The notes beneath the pieces were generated by a model. That model had not been told where the DNA came from and made no database searches. It worked only from the letters and a program-made list of their open reading frames with translations. The position numbers and the translations under genes were made by a program. 64,000 bases of DNA, taken from NCBI GenBank assembly GCA_963662155.1, contig OY759274.1, positions 17,508,148 to 17,572,147 on the forward strand. The letters run 5' to 3'. Below are positions 47,460 to 59,584 of the stretch, in pieces. The stretch's first letter is position 1, and each line of letters starts with the position of its first letter. The DNA is from Lamellibrachia columna (Eukaryota; Annelida; Polychaeta; Sabellida; Siboglinidae).

Positions 47460-48110
47460 GTCTCACTGTCATAACACTGTTTATTTCGATTTTTTCTTCA
47501 CTTGTGGTATTCATCCGAAAAAGTCGTCTGCATCGACATAAAATTAATATTTTGAGTGTGGAAACGCCATTATAACACGATAGGTGTTCGTTGCTGCAAA
47601 TGACCTTAACTGTAATGATACAAACAGATAATTTGAGCACGTGCATGGTACAGTTAGTAAAACCTATTCTTCTAATTTTCGCGCAATGGGAATTTACGAA
47701 GAAAGTATTAACGTGTTCCAAAATGGGAAGTTATTGGTTGAGAAATAGTATTGCCAATCAGCGTACTACCCGCCATATGGGAAGGAAACATACCTCTTTG
47801 AAATGAACCATTATAGGAGCAACGAACCTACGGCCCGTACACAGTGAACTAAAATACTCAACATGTGGACCATGCTCACATCGCGTTGTCGACTCGTGGA
47901 CCTTTGGTCTCTAATACTGTGACTGAGCCACAGTAGACATGTCGACGGCGATTAATAAGCACACACAATATACAAAATCATTCGAATAACATGGACCAAA
48001 AGGAAAATTAATTAAACAGTTGAATGCACCATATACACGCCCGTAGACGTTTACATATTATAAATGTGGAATGTCATGTTAAATTGTTTGCCAAGCACAC
48101 ATATACAAAT
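47460..48110. other. upstream flank of the cysteine-rich gene
   Basis: No coding sequence or repeat recognised. Confidence 0.4.
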
Positions 48111-48116
48111 AAACAA

Positions 48117-48158
<42 letters not shown>

Positions 48159-48176
48159 CCGCCCGCCCGCCCGCCC
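48117..48176. repeat. (ACGC)n/(GCCC)n microsatellite
   Basis: Compound tetranucleotide repeat. A second (ACGC)n tract is at 58668-58706. Confidence 0.97.
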
Positions 48177-48469
48177 AAACACAAAATACACATTTATATA
48201 TTTATTGGAGGACGATTACATAAGCAGCTTAGAAAGGAAATATGTGAATCATGAATTGACAATTACAAGTACATATATATACATGCACACATTCCAGAAT
48301 CTTTGTGATGATGTTGGATTCATTCAATTTCACTGTTGTTTGAGAACGTAAGTATATAAACCAAGACGTCCCTTCAAGTGTTTTGATCTTACTGCAGCGC
48401 TAGAGGTCCAACGATAAAAAGTATTTTGATAGAGTGATAAGAGGTCGCCTGTAGTGTTCCTACAAAATT

Positions 48470-48740
48470 TGCAGTGCATACTAAGATGTATGTTCCACAA
48501 GCGACGTGCAGTTTTTGTGTACGCTATGAATCAAAGTTCGCGGGCAATGTAATATAAAAGATGACAGAAAACATGCGCTGTCCGCCATATATTTTCTTTT
48601 CTAAGGCAAAAACGTTACATCGCACATATTGCAACTGCACGCAAGCTCCCTGATGTGCAATATATGATCGTAACATCAGTCATCGCACGTGTAGGAACTC
48701 TATATCGACACATTTGTCATCACTTTTACGCTGATGACAC
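48470..48740 (-). repeat. dispersed repeat B, inverted copy
   Basis: Reverse-complement counterpart of 32500-32830. Confidence 0.7.
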
Positions 48741-49429
48741 GCAAGTTAATAACTCACTCTCATGATGACGTATTAGAATATCTATCAACTTTATGTGATT
48801 GCCTCATTGCCATCTCGCCGTGGGTGGAAGCAAGTAAGCCGAAGCTCGACCAAGATAAAACATACCAAGGAAGGGATAACACCCAGTATGAAGATGTTGA
48901 GATGTTAACTTTAGATGGACGGGAGTGTCCTAAGTAGAAGTCAGTATGGTGACAACAATGCATTAGAGAATAAATGGAAGAGTAGTGATTGGACATGTCA
49001 TGTCAGGTGAGTTTCAAGTCAACATCGGTTCGAGACAAGACTTAGTTAACGTTAATGACACAGTGTTAAGTCTCAGAAAAAAGTACCCTTAGCCACTTAG
49101 CACCAAGTACGTAATAGGAAACATTAATGATACAGCGATATGTCCCAGAATAAAGGTATATATATATATATATGTCGATGTCGATGTGTCGTATCCAAAT
49201 CAGACAATACAAGTACACTTGTTCTTAGCTCATTACATCACACCGTTTCTGAAGCAGAAATACACACACACACGTGTGTACGTGCTGATTGTGCGTGCGT
49301 GCGTGGGTGTCTACGAGGTCTCGTGTTTAAGAACTCTCCAGAACTATTTGATCTAACGATTTACGGTGTTGAGCTAAGAACAAGTGTCAACACAATGGAA
49401 TTGCCATTGCAATTGTAAATTTCGATCTG

Positions 49430-50330
49430 CACCTTGTGGTTAATTGGATGTACGTCTATCACACTAACACACCAAAATGGATTTCCATTGTTTTGACTCT
49501 TCGTCAGCGACTGGTTGGTCACTGGCTGGTGCAGTGCGTCGACGCTTTGATTGAGTTGTGACTGTTGTAAGAGTGTGTCCAACTATAAGTTTTGGGATGG
49601 TTGTCTCATCGCCTCTGCTTTCTTGTGTAGTCGGTCCTGTTCATCCGCCCCAAGTGACCGGCCCACGTCTTCCGGCTTCTTACTCTTCTTCCAGTCAGAG
49701 TCCTGCAATATAATTCAAATTGTCAACCCTCCTTGAATGGTTCAGGAGAGTAATGGTAAACCAATATAGAACAAAATGAAGATATTGAGAGCAAATTTCG
49801 TGAAGCGAAGCATAATTTTCGCAATAAATATTGTACCATCGTCGTTGAATTAAACACAGTGGTAGGAAGGAAATATTTTGCTTAGACAAGGAAATGTCTT
49901 GTTTAAACAAAACATTTTGACATGAGGAATCGTACGTGGTTTCATGCTGCGAGAAAAGCGGCTACACTCTCCGTGGAAGCAGAGAACTAAAGCGCTCTCA
50001 TGGACATGGACATTCACGAACATTCGCTCCACACTGTACAATGTGAAGACGTTTGCGCATACAAGAAAAACACACAGAACGACAAAAGAAGTACTTTTTG
50101 TCACGGCTAGTCGCTGGTGTGTGGAAATTGATGTCTGCTGACCGACTTTTCAACCACCTGTGTCTTTCGAGGACCATTCGTATTAACACTTATGTTTCGT
50201 AGAACAACGTAAAACGCCATCATTACGTTTTTGTTGCAATCCGTTATTTGTGTTGTAACCACTTATTCAAGTCGCGAGCATTAATTCAATTCATTTGCTA
50301 AACGCAATTAAGCAGCAAAATGGCCGCTAT
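49430..50330 (+). repeat. dispersed module M2, copy 1
   Basis: Matches 62505-63310 in the same orientation and 55120-55830 inverted. Diagnostic words: GGTTGGTCACTGGCTGGT, GTGACTGTTGTAAGAGTGT, AAGTGACC(G/T)GCCCACGTC, GAGGAATCGTACGTGGTTTC, ACATTCGCTCCACACT. On the minus strand one frame reads like the end of a protein (KKSKKPEDVGRSLG, QQSQLNQSVDALHQ, IDVHPINHKVQIEIYN), interrupted by one stop. It may be a multiplied pseudogene or transposon end. Confidence 0.75.
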
Positions 50331-50369
50331 GTGAAGGAGTGCTAGCACATCTAAAACACTACAGCACTT

Positions 50370-51970
50370 CAAGATTTAACAAGATTCCAGATGGCAAGTG
50401 GACAAGGAAGCCATTGGTTTATCGAGAGTCCAACAATTGTATCATATATGTGTAGTCCGCCCTTATCAGTTATCTGTCAATTCTATTTTTAACATGTTCA
50501 CACTACTAGCATTAACACAATCATTTGGCAGTTTGTTCCATTCATTTATCACCGTCTGTGAGAAAGAATACTTTCTCATGTCCTCTGGTTCTACTGCTTT
50601 CTTTAAGTTTGAAGAACATATATTCCTATCGACATCCTTATAACCGTTCACTATTTAAAAAACTTCTATTTGGTCTCCTCTTAGTCTCCTGGTCTCTAGT
50701 GTTGTCAAACCACATTGTAATAAGCGGCTTTCATAACTAAGGTCTCTTAATTCTGGAATCATTTTAGTTGCTCTTCGTTGTATTCTTTCTAGCTTGTCTA
50801 TGTCCTTCGTACGGTACTGGCTCCAAACTTGTTTACAATATTCCAAATATGGTTTAACTATTGCTTTGTACAGTGGTACAATTAGCTGTTTCTCCTTATA
50901 CGTGATAGTTCTCCTAATTAGCAAGCACCATCATTTTATTTCCTTTCGCAGCAGTAATCCCACAGTGCTCTACCTGAGTCCTTTTCTTGTGTGGTTCTAC
51001 CTAGTACAGCATCCCCCATTGTATATACTTCGTCTATGTATCCATGTCCTATGTGTGTGCAGTTACACTTCCCAAAATTTAATAACATTTGCCATTTTTC
51101 TGACCATTTAACTAGTTTATTGCTTTTAGGAGCCGATGTTGAGATGTATTTATTAATTTTTTTTTCTCCAAGGAATTCCACCATGTGGTCTCTAATTAAT
51201 GTTTCGAGTAATTTACATATAACTGATGTTAAACTCACTGGTCTGTAATTTTCTGGTTTGTTCCTCGATCCTTTCTTAAATAGCGGTGTAATGTTTGGTT
51301 CTTTCCAATCTGAAGGAACTATTCCTTCTTCTAGTGACAACTTAAACACTTTTGCAAGTGGTGTACTAATTTGCTCAACAGTTTCTTTAAGCAGTTTTGG
51401 TGGTATCCCATAAAAGTCCAGGTGATTGATTATCTTTCATCTTCTTAATTTTATTTGCTATCATTTCAGGAGTTAAACATAACTGCCCTAAATGTTCTGA
51501 TTTATTGCCCTCAAATTTAGTAAATGGAACTGGAAGTGAGCTGATATCTTCTGTAATAAAAACTGAGCTGAAATTATCATTCGGGACCTCTGCCATTTGA
51601 AACCCGTCTAAAATGATGTTTCTACTGTTGTTTTCCAGTGGTCCGACCTTATCTCGAACTTTCTGTTTACTCCTTACATACACATAGACACTCTTGCTGT
51701 CATATTTTATATTACCTGCCAATTTGTTTTGAAAGGTTCTTTTAGATTTTCTAATTTCAGTTGTAGCTAGGTTAAGTGCCTCTTTGTAGTTTGTGTAGTT
51801 GTCTACATTTCCAGTATGTTTATATACCCTCCACAGCATATGTTTCTGAGGAATGTTTCATTTTAGTTGCTCTCCTCTGTATTTATTCAAGCTGATCTAT
51901 ATCCTTCTTACGATATTTACTCCAAGCGTGTCTATAACATTCTAAATGAGGTCTAACAGAACACGTTTGG
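50370..51970 (-). mobile_element. degenerate LINE with reverse transcriptase, internal deletion
   Basis: Minus-strand blocks in order: EALNLATTEIRKSKRTFQNK (51760), LTPEMIANKIKKMKDNQSPG (51450), VPSDWKEPNITPLFKKGSRN (51310), ENYRPVSLTSVICKLLETLI (51240). Then the palm region with the YADD motif is missing. LVKWSEKWQMLLNFGKCNC (51100), VGPLYKAIVKPYLEYC-type tail (50870), RRATKMIPELRDLSYESRL (50790) and the C-terminus near 50470 follow. A second tail piece (SVRPHLECYRHAWSKYRKKD) lies at 51855-51965. Non-functional. Confidence 0.9.
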
Positions 51971-52019
51971 CTGGATTGTTAGGTTTCAAATCAATGTTGA
52001 CAATAATCTACTTGGTACC

Positions 52020-52470
52020 TATGTTCTATCTACTAAAGTCGCATGAGCCCTAAACGCCTGCCACCTTGCGAATACGCAGAACACTGTGTAAACAAAACAA
52101 TAAAGCTCAATTTATACGAATTTACGCTCAAATTCGGCGGTTAATTCCTTTTTACCGAACGCGTTTACTACAACTACGTCAGATATTTCTCTATGTATGT
52201 AATTTATATAAATTCATCACGTTATCTCATAAATATTCTACAATGTAAACGGCAGTTTGATACGTCGAAATAAATACGTCACTCTGTACGAAGACCAAGT
52301 TTCTGGAACAACGTACTGCCTCTGATTTACTTTTAGTCACGTCAATCTACTTAATGTATATGTTGTTTCTAAAGAGTGTTCTGCCTACGAATAAACTAAG
52401 GACTTAATTAACGAGCTGTAAACAAACCCTTTATCGTTCGCTGAATTTGAACTATCTAACAATGTTGCTT
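52020..52470 (-). repeat. dispersed repeat A, inverted copy
   Basis: Reverse-complement counterpart of 31440-31940. Confidence 0.75.
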
Positions 52471-52899
52471 GTGACTAAATTTTTACAAAAATTGTTTCTC
52501 AATATATGTGTCACCCTTATTCTGGCCTCCTAAGGTAAATATTGTCCCAACTCAAAATTTACATCAACAAGTTTTTTTCACAAATTAATATAATTGTAAG
52601 GCTGTATAAAACAGAGCGTATTTAAACGCACGATGTCCACAGCATTGTCATGCTCTTGTTTAATGAGTACCATTTTTCGTTGTGGTAGTTGTCCAAAACA
52701 CACCAATAAGAACACATTCATTCGGGACGGCCTTTGACAGAGAAGTAAAAAACGAGAGCGATAGAAGAAGAACATACACGGAATAGCATATTCCTGCTAG
52801 CCAGGTACCAGGTACCAGTTGCCCCGAATACAGATGACAGAAGCACTGACATTATTTTACTGCACAGTTTATCGCAACAACAAAATTGTCATCGGTCAT

Positions 52900-53760
52900 A
52901 CTTTAACCAAATGTAAGGATTTCACGTCGTAGTTTGCAAAAGACACCCATAGACTGTCTCACAGAGTGAGTCAGTGACAGTTAATCGTTTTTGTCGAGAC
53001 AAATAAATATCTGACGTCTACTTACTTGATATATTATGTTTGGTACGGCGACGCCGATTTATATTAAACAAATGTATGTATGACTATATACGCCCCCCAA
53101 TACCTACTTTCCAGCATGACGAATGTACGCACATATGTGTATAGATTGTTGCCCGAAATGGGTAGATCGAAATATTTTGCACATACTGACAAACTGTCAA
53201 TTCTAATGTCGAAGCGGGAGGCTTGGCATATCTGTATGAATGTGTTTCTGCGCGTCAAACTCCCCGCCAGTGGCACCAAGTAGTGAATGTATTGTAAGTC
53301 ACGACTTCATCACTGCCACAACTTACATTTGCACATCGTCATTTCATTTGGTAAACTCCTAATTTTTTCGGTAAATCTCTCAATTTCAATTGCATACAAT
53401 TGTGTTTCCGGTGCAAATGTGCATAGGAACAAACTAACGTTTTCTTAAACTATGTTACGTACACGCTCTCGTACAATTGCAATAACGTACCAAGTGGTAA
53501 GCAACAATCGCGTTGCCCAGGCAACCAGGCGGTTGATAACGCTCCGCATGTTGAATTTGTAATTAAGGTGTGGCAGTTGTGATATGCTGAGTGGCGTCAC
53601 TGTCGGGGTGTTTGTCTGTGCGTAACTTCGTCTCGTGTTGAGTTCTTCACAACGCGGCACTCCGAGAACACGTGTGTTGGGAGGTAATAGTTCATCACAA
53701 CCGCAATTTGTGCAGTAATTGAATCAGGAGAACATTCGTGAAAAGTGGCCTTTCAGTAAA
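52900..53760 (+). repeat. module M1, copy 2, with a dead copy of the three-Cys exon
   Basis: Begins with AAATGTAAGGATTTCACGTC, the homologue of 40571 onwards. Here the coding segment has an in-frame TAG in place of TAT. It continues with the whole M1 module to about 53760. Confidence 0.75.
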
Positions 53761-53939
53761 CCAGATATATGTGTTGTCAACTATCTTCGTCGGAGTAGTG
53801 GGTATGCATGTGTATGAAATGTTTCATATCTAAAACATTAGGTGAAAATGAAAAAAAGATGTGCTGATTCTACAAATCAAGTGTAAGTTATGGCCGCAGT
53901 TAAATGGTGAGTGTCGCCACTGGTGGCCAGTTTTATGTA

Positions 53940-54680
53940 AGGTGGTACTCCTGATGGTACTCCTGGTGGTACTCCTGATGGTACTCCTGGTGGTACTCCT
54001 GATGGTACTCCTGGTGGTTCCTAGTGGTACTCCTGGTGGTACTCCTGGTGCTTCCTCATGGTACTCCTGGTGATACTCCTGGTGCTTCCTCGTGGTACTC
54101 TTGGTGGTACTCCTGGTGGTACTCCTTGTGGTACTCCTAGTGGTACTACTGGTGGTACTCCTGTTGTTACTACTGGTGGTTCCTAGTGGTACTCCTGGTG
54201 GTACTCCTGTTGTTACTACTGGTGGTACTCCTGGTGGTTCCTAGTGGTACTCCTGATGGTACTACTGGTGGAACTCCTGTTGGTACTACTGGTGTTTCCT
54301 AGTGGTACTCCTGGTGGTAGTGTTGGTGGTACTCTTGGTGGTACTCCTTGTAGTTTCTGGTGGTACTCCTGGTAGTACTCTTGGTTGTACTCCTGGTGGT
54401 ATTCCTGGTGGTACTCTTGGTGGTTTACCTGGTGGTACTCTTGGTGGTATACCTGGTGGTACTCCTGGTGGTACTGCTGGTGGTACTCCTGGTGGTACTC
54501 CCGGTGGTACTCCTGGTGGTACTCCTGGTGGTATACCTGGTGGTACTCCTGGTGGTACTCCTGGTGTTACTCCTGGTGGTACTCCTGGTGGTATACCTGG
54601 TGGTACTCGTGGTGGTACTCCTGGTGGTACTCCTGGTGGTACACTTGGTGGTACTCCTGGTGGTACTCCTGGTAGTATGC
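53940..54680. repeat. 12-bp minisatellite, about 60 copies
   Basis: Unit GGTGGTACTCCT with TTCCTAG and GATGG variants. The right part (54430-54670) is nearly perfect. Long frames of GGTPGGTP and VLLVVLLV type arise from the repeat. It directly adjoins the 3'-flank homologue of the cysteine-rich gene at 54680. Confidence 0.95.
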
Positions 54681-55000
54681 CGTAGGTGTTTTGCGCATTC
54701 TCCGTCACCAGAACGCAAACAGGTGACTGCAAGGCGGTGTCAGTTGACGTTGTCATTGGACTGTATGTTACTTTGTTTCAAATAGGGCTAATATTTCGTG
54801 GGATCTTGGAAACATTTCATTAGATTTGGCTGTTGTGAGGACTGTCAAAGTAATGACTCCCTGTTGAGCACTTAAGCTATAACCGGTTATACCCTACGGT
54901 TGCTTACACGGAGGTTCGCTGCCTATTATGCATTGAATGATAATGTACATGGAAAATGACTCGGTGATAATAAAACATATTCCGCCAAAGATGAGAAGCA
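54680..55000 (+). pseudogene. orphan 3' flank of a third cysteine-rich gene copy
   Basis: TGTTTTGCGCATTCTCCGTC, GGCGGTGTCAGTTGACGTTG and GTGATAATAAAACATATTCC match, in order, the sequence after the stop codon of the minus-strand gene (45330 down to 44970). No mature exon is found upstream, where the 12-bp array stands instead. Confidence 0.6.
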
Positions 55001-55119
55001 GTATACTGAAGAGGTGTTTATGCATATCTCTGCCGCGGTATGTTGTATGAATGGTTCTCAAAAAATACAGATGGTTGAAAAAGTTGTAAAGTATGTGAGG
55101 AGATATTAATTTCCATTCT

Positions 55120-55830
55120 TCAACGACTCGCCTTGTCGATTCCCTTATGCGTTGGACATTTTAAACTGTCATTCTACATTGTAGAGTGTGGGAATACACG
55201 CAAGAGACCGAATGTTCATGCAGTTGTTTTCACGGACAGTGGTGACGCTTTTTCTTGCAGCATGAAGCCACGTATGATTCCTGTTGATAATATGTTTTGT
55301 CTAAGCAAAAGATTTCCGACGCATTCCTGCCATTGTGTTTAATTCAACGACGATGGTATAGCATACATTGTGGAAATTATGCATAGCTGCACGAAATATT
55401 CAAATGCTCTCAATATCTTCATTTTGTTCTATATTGTAAAAACAATTTGATTTATTATTACTATACTTAGTCATTCAACTGATGGTAGACAATTTGAATT
55501 ATATTGCAGAACTCTGACTGGAAGAACAGTAAGAAGCCGGAAGACGTGGGCAGGTCACTTGGGGCGTAAGGAATAGGACCGACCAGACAAGAAAGCAGAG
55601 GCCATGGAACAGCCATCCTAAAACTTATAGATAGACACACTCTTACAACAGTCACAACACGATCGAAGCGTTGACGCATTTCAAGAGCCAGTGACAAACC
55701 TGTCGTTGTTGAAGAGTCAAAACAATGGAAATCCATTTGGGTGTGTTAGTGTATCCACAAGGTGGAGATCGAAACTGACAACTGCAATGGCAATTCCGTT
55801 GTGTTGACTCTTTAACAGCACAGTGGTAAC
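55120..55830 (-). repeat. module M2, copy 2 (inverted)
   Basis: Reverse-complement counterpart of 49430-50330. Confidence 0.75.
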
Positions 55831-55879
55831 GCAGAGGCTTATCGAATCATGAAGCAACATTCATATATTAAACCAAGAA

Positions 55880-57380
55880 GAAGAAGAAGAAGATCATAGC
55901 ACCCTGTCACCCCTATCCGACTAACCAATGACAGTTTGAAAAGGAGTTTTTTTTAAAGCTTGTAGTTGTTACAATTCCCGACAACATTATGTGCCACACT
56001 AAATCACCGAGACGCAGTTTTGTCCAAAAAGAGTTTGCCACAGACTGGTATGCACAGTCGGGGTGGTGCGTGTGTTCTCACAATATACTACGTCAAATGG
56101 GAGAAAACCAAATATGTTAACTTACGTGTTGTGCATCACTCACATTAGTTAACACTTAAGTCGTGAGTTGATGAGAGTGCTATATTAACGTGCGCGTCAT
56201 CAGTGTAATAAAAGTAATGACTGATGTGATGGTATAGCGTGCAGTTTCACAAGGAAGGAAAAACAACGTGGACGGCCCGCAATTTCTCTCATAGTTCTCA
56301 GTGTCCATGTTTAAAAAAACTACGTATCGCTGGAACATACATTTTCATAGTTTTGTGTCCAGGTTTAAAAAACTATGTGTCGCTAACTGTAACATACATC
56401 TTAGTAATTGCTTGTTGTGTAAGAAAACTTTGTCGTCTTTCATCATCAAATATACTTTTTATAGATAAGTATCTTATATTACTGTTCGGTCTAAGTTCCA
56501 AATGTTACAATAAGTGTGGTGGGCGCTTTGCCGCGAGAAGTAGCAAGAAAAATTAACATTTGGAAGTTCGTTGGAATGGATGCATTACCAGTGTAAATGT
56601 CAAAAGGCGAGGCGGTTTAATGGGTGATTCACAACATCAGAGATTTCGGTGGCGAAGGAGATTGATTGCACTCATACATGGAAGGGGAAATGAGGCACTG
56701 GTGATACAGAGTATCACCAGTATAAGTTTATTCAGCCAGTATTTGCACTTGTTTGAACAAATGCAAGAGCATGAAGACAGTAGAAAGAAAACTGAGCAAA
56801 TATATATTTGTGTGTGTGCGTGTGCGTGTCCGTGAGCGTGAGCGTGAGCGTGTACGTATACTTGTGCGTGTGTGTATGTGTATGTGCGTGTTTTATCGAC
56901 CTCTCTCACCGCATTGCAGTGTGAAACAAGTCGACGTGAGAAGTCATTAGTCAGTCGAGCATCACACTTGAGTTTGCGATGAATACTCGGAGAAAGACCA
57001 GTGGGGCGGAGGCCCTTTACCGAGGTTTTTTACAAATACAATGACTCCAAACTTACGAACGTTTCCCCTTCTTACTGCGGCCCTTTCTGGAGGTTTTTGT
57101 ACCGATGCAAAGACTACAAACTTATGAATGTTTGCCCTTGTTACTTAATCGCACCAACGAAAATTACTATAAAAAAGATAACTCTTGTATGTATATATAT
57201 TTATGTATATGCATATATATATATCTATATATATATATATCTATATATATATATATATGTGTGTGGGGGGGGTATTGTGGTTGTTGTTGTTGTTGTTCAC
57301 TCACATACTCACTCTCAATTAGTGTTAAATGGAACTGCTTATCGTTTTAGCTGCTTAACTGCATGCATGGATACATATTT
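55880..57380. other. unrecognised region with simple repeats
   Basis: (GAA)n at 55878, a GTGTGCGT-rich tract at 56808-56895, a duplicated 65-70-bp segment at 57010-57145 (GGCCCTTTACCGAGGTTTTT / GGCCCTTTCTGGAGGTTTTT) and (AT)n at 57188-57258. No gene seen. Confidence 0.5.
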
Positions 57381-57384
57381 ACAC

Positions 57385-57480
57385 AATTGTGTGCATACGT
57401 ACACACTCCTCCCATCTTAGTCTCGGTCCTCCTCTTCTCCCTCTCCCCTCCACTCTAAGCGCATCCGCTCTCTTCCTCAA
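57385..57480 (-). mobile_element. tiny LINE tail
   Basis: The minus strand encodes ADALRVEGRGRRGGPRLRW, EECV, like the C-terminal GRRRRGRPxKRW tail common in RTE-type LINE proteins. Confidence 0.4.
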
Positions 57481-58014
57481 ACGTTCCCCTTCCACACAAA
57501 AACTTGATGATGTACGAAAAGCTACATCCATCTTGCTTGGAACTGCAAATGTTGACCAAGTTGCACTCTGTCGACACAACGGCCACAGTTGATGGAATAG
57601 CTGTTTGATGCTTGCGTGTCCTTGTGCAATAATGCGTGTGATATATACGTAGATCTTGGCGACGTTTACCAAGTATTGGTGAAGTCGCCCTGCAGTTGGG
57701 TGTATAAGCTGGGTTAATTAACGTTAGTTTGGCATGTTCCAACGTCATTGTTTCTGGCGACATTATAAGGTGTAAATCAAGTTGGGCCGCAAACTTTTTA
57801 GAAACCACAGTGTTTAGTTATTAACTTTTTACATTTACTTCATGATTTGTTTCAAATCTGTCCCTGATATGATCGTGCTTCGAATTATTGCCCAAAATGT
57901 TGCGCAAATGGAGCTTCGAGAGTGTGAGGTTGTAAATCTAGCAATAAAATAGTTGTACAACAACTTGGGAGTGCGTAATCACATAACGTGCATTAAATTA
58001 CATAAGTACTTGAC

Positions 58015-58630
58015 CACCACTTATATGTAGATGATACACAGAGTTACCTTTCCTTGGCTACTCCTGACACTAACTGTTTCTTAAACCAACTCAGGGATTG
58101 TCTCCAGAATGTATTCCACTGCATGACTAACAGCAAATTAAGGCTAAATGCAAATAAAACAGAGTTTTTTGTTATTGGTACACGAAAGCAGCGTGTGAAA
58201 CTTGATTGTTTTTGCAACACCTATGCTGAGCCAGAATTTCACACCGGCTGTCTCAGCACGGAACTTAGGAGTCACCTTTGATAATAATTTCAATTTTAAA
58301 CAGCATATATCACAAACTTGTCGTTGCTGCTTTTATCATGTTCGTGACCTTCGTCACATTTGCCGGTATATGTATTTCGCTGTTGCTCAAACTATTGCAA
58401 TTGCTGTTATTAGCAGTAGACTTGATTATTGCAATTCACTTTATCATAATATTGCTATCAAGGACATCTTGAAACTTCAACGTGTGCAATTTTTTTTTTC
58501 TAAGGGTAGTTATATGTTCTCCTCTTTTCTCTCACTCATTACTATTTCTTATATCATTGCATTGACTCCATGTCCGATATTGCATTACTTTTAAGATCTG
58601 TACAATTACCTATCAAGCACTTTCATCCAA
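58015..58630 (+). mobile_element. LINE reverse transcriptase fragment
   Basis: The plus strand encodes L-Y-V-D-D-T-Q-S-Y-L (catalytic YVDD at about 58025), MTNSKLRLNANKTEFFVIG, then after a frameshift near 58205 NLGVTFDNNFNFKQHISQTC, and SRLDYCNSLYHNI. L2/Rex1-like order. Broken. An (ACGC)n tract follows at 58668. Confidence 0.88.
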
Positions 58631-58669
58631 GACGAATTTCCTTTTATTTTTAGTTACGCTGAACACGAA

Positions 58670-58705
<36 letters not shown>

Positions 58706-58734
58706 GGCTAATTAATGGCTCATATATGAAACCA

Positions 58735-59560
58735 TCTTGAAAGTTCAAGTTTCACGAAAGTTCTCCTGATACAATTACTATACAGGTTGCGGTTGTGGTG
58801 AACTATGACCTCCCAATACACGTGTTCTCCGAGTGCCACGTTGAGAAGAATGCCTTGCAACACGAGGCAAACTTGCACCCGGAAAAATTCCGCGACAGTG
58901 GCGCCACTCAGTGACACCTTGGTTTTATATTCCAAACGGACAGCGCAGAGTGGCACGAAACGCATGGATGGCCGGGCAACGCGATTGATGTTTACCATTT
59001 GTCACGTCACTGCAACTGTGCACATGGGTGTAAGCCCTACAAAACATCGTTTCAGCAGAAAAGCGTTATTTTGTTCCTATGCACATTTTCAACGCAAACA
59101 CTATCCACAATTGTGTGTAATTTAAATTGAGAGATTTATTAACAGAAAGTAGGACTTTACCAAATGGAATGACAATATGCAGAATTTGTACATCAAATAT
59201 AAGTTGTGGCAGTGGTAAAATCGTGACGTATAATAAATTCACTACGAGGCGACACTAGCGGGGAGTTTGGCGCGCAGAAACACATACACACACATATGCC
59301 AAGCCTCCCGCTTTGAAAGTAGAATTGACAGTTTGTCAATTTGTACACAACACCTCAATCCACCAATTTCGGGCAACAATATACTGCCACACAGGAATTT
59401 CAAGTCAAAATAACAAATATACCGAATTCGAATCCAAATATACCCCGGATTCTGGTTTAGAGAGTGTTTATATTAAAATGTACGCACGTGTGTGCGTACA
59501 TTCTTCATGTGGGAAAGCAGGTAATGGGGGACGTCAATAGTCATACAAAGCGTGGAATAT
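58735..59560 (-). repeat. module M1, copy 3 (inverted), directly upstream of the recombinase ORF
   Basis: Reverse complement of the M1 module at 40640 and 52980, for example ACCTTGGTTTTATATTCCAA at 58916 and ATGGATGGCCGGGCAACGCG at 58963. Confidence 0.8.
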
Positions 59561-59584
59561 TGATTATGCTGATAAATTATCCCG

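Noticed and set aside
54286..54785. Collagen-like or Pro/Gly-Val frames in the 12-bp array
   Set aside because: Frames follow the repeat; no signal peptide or splice context in frame with them.
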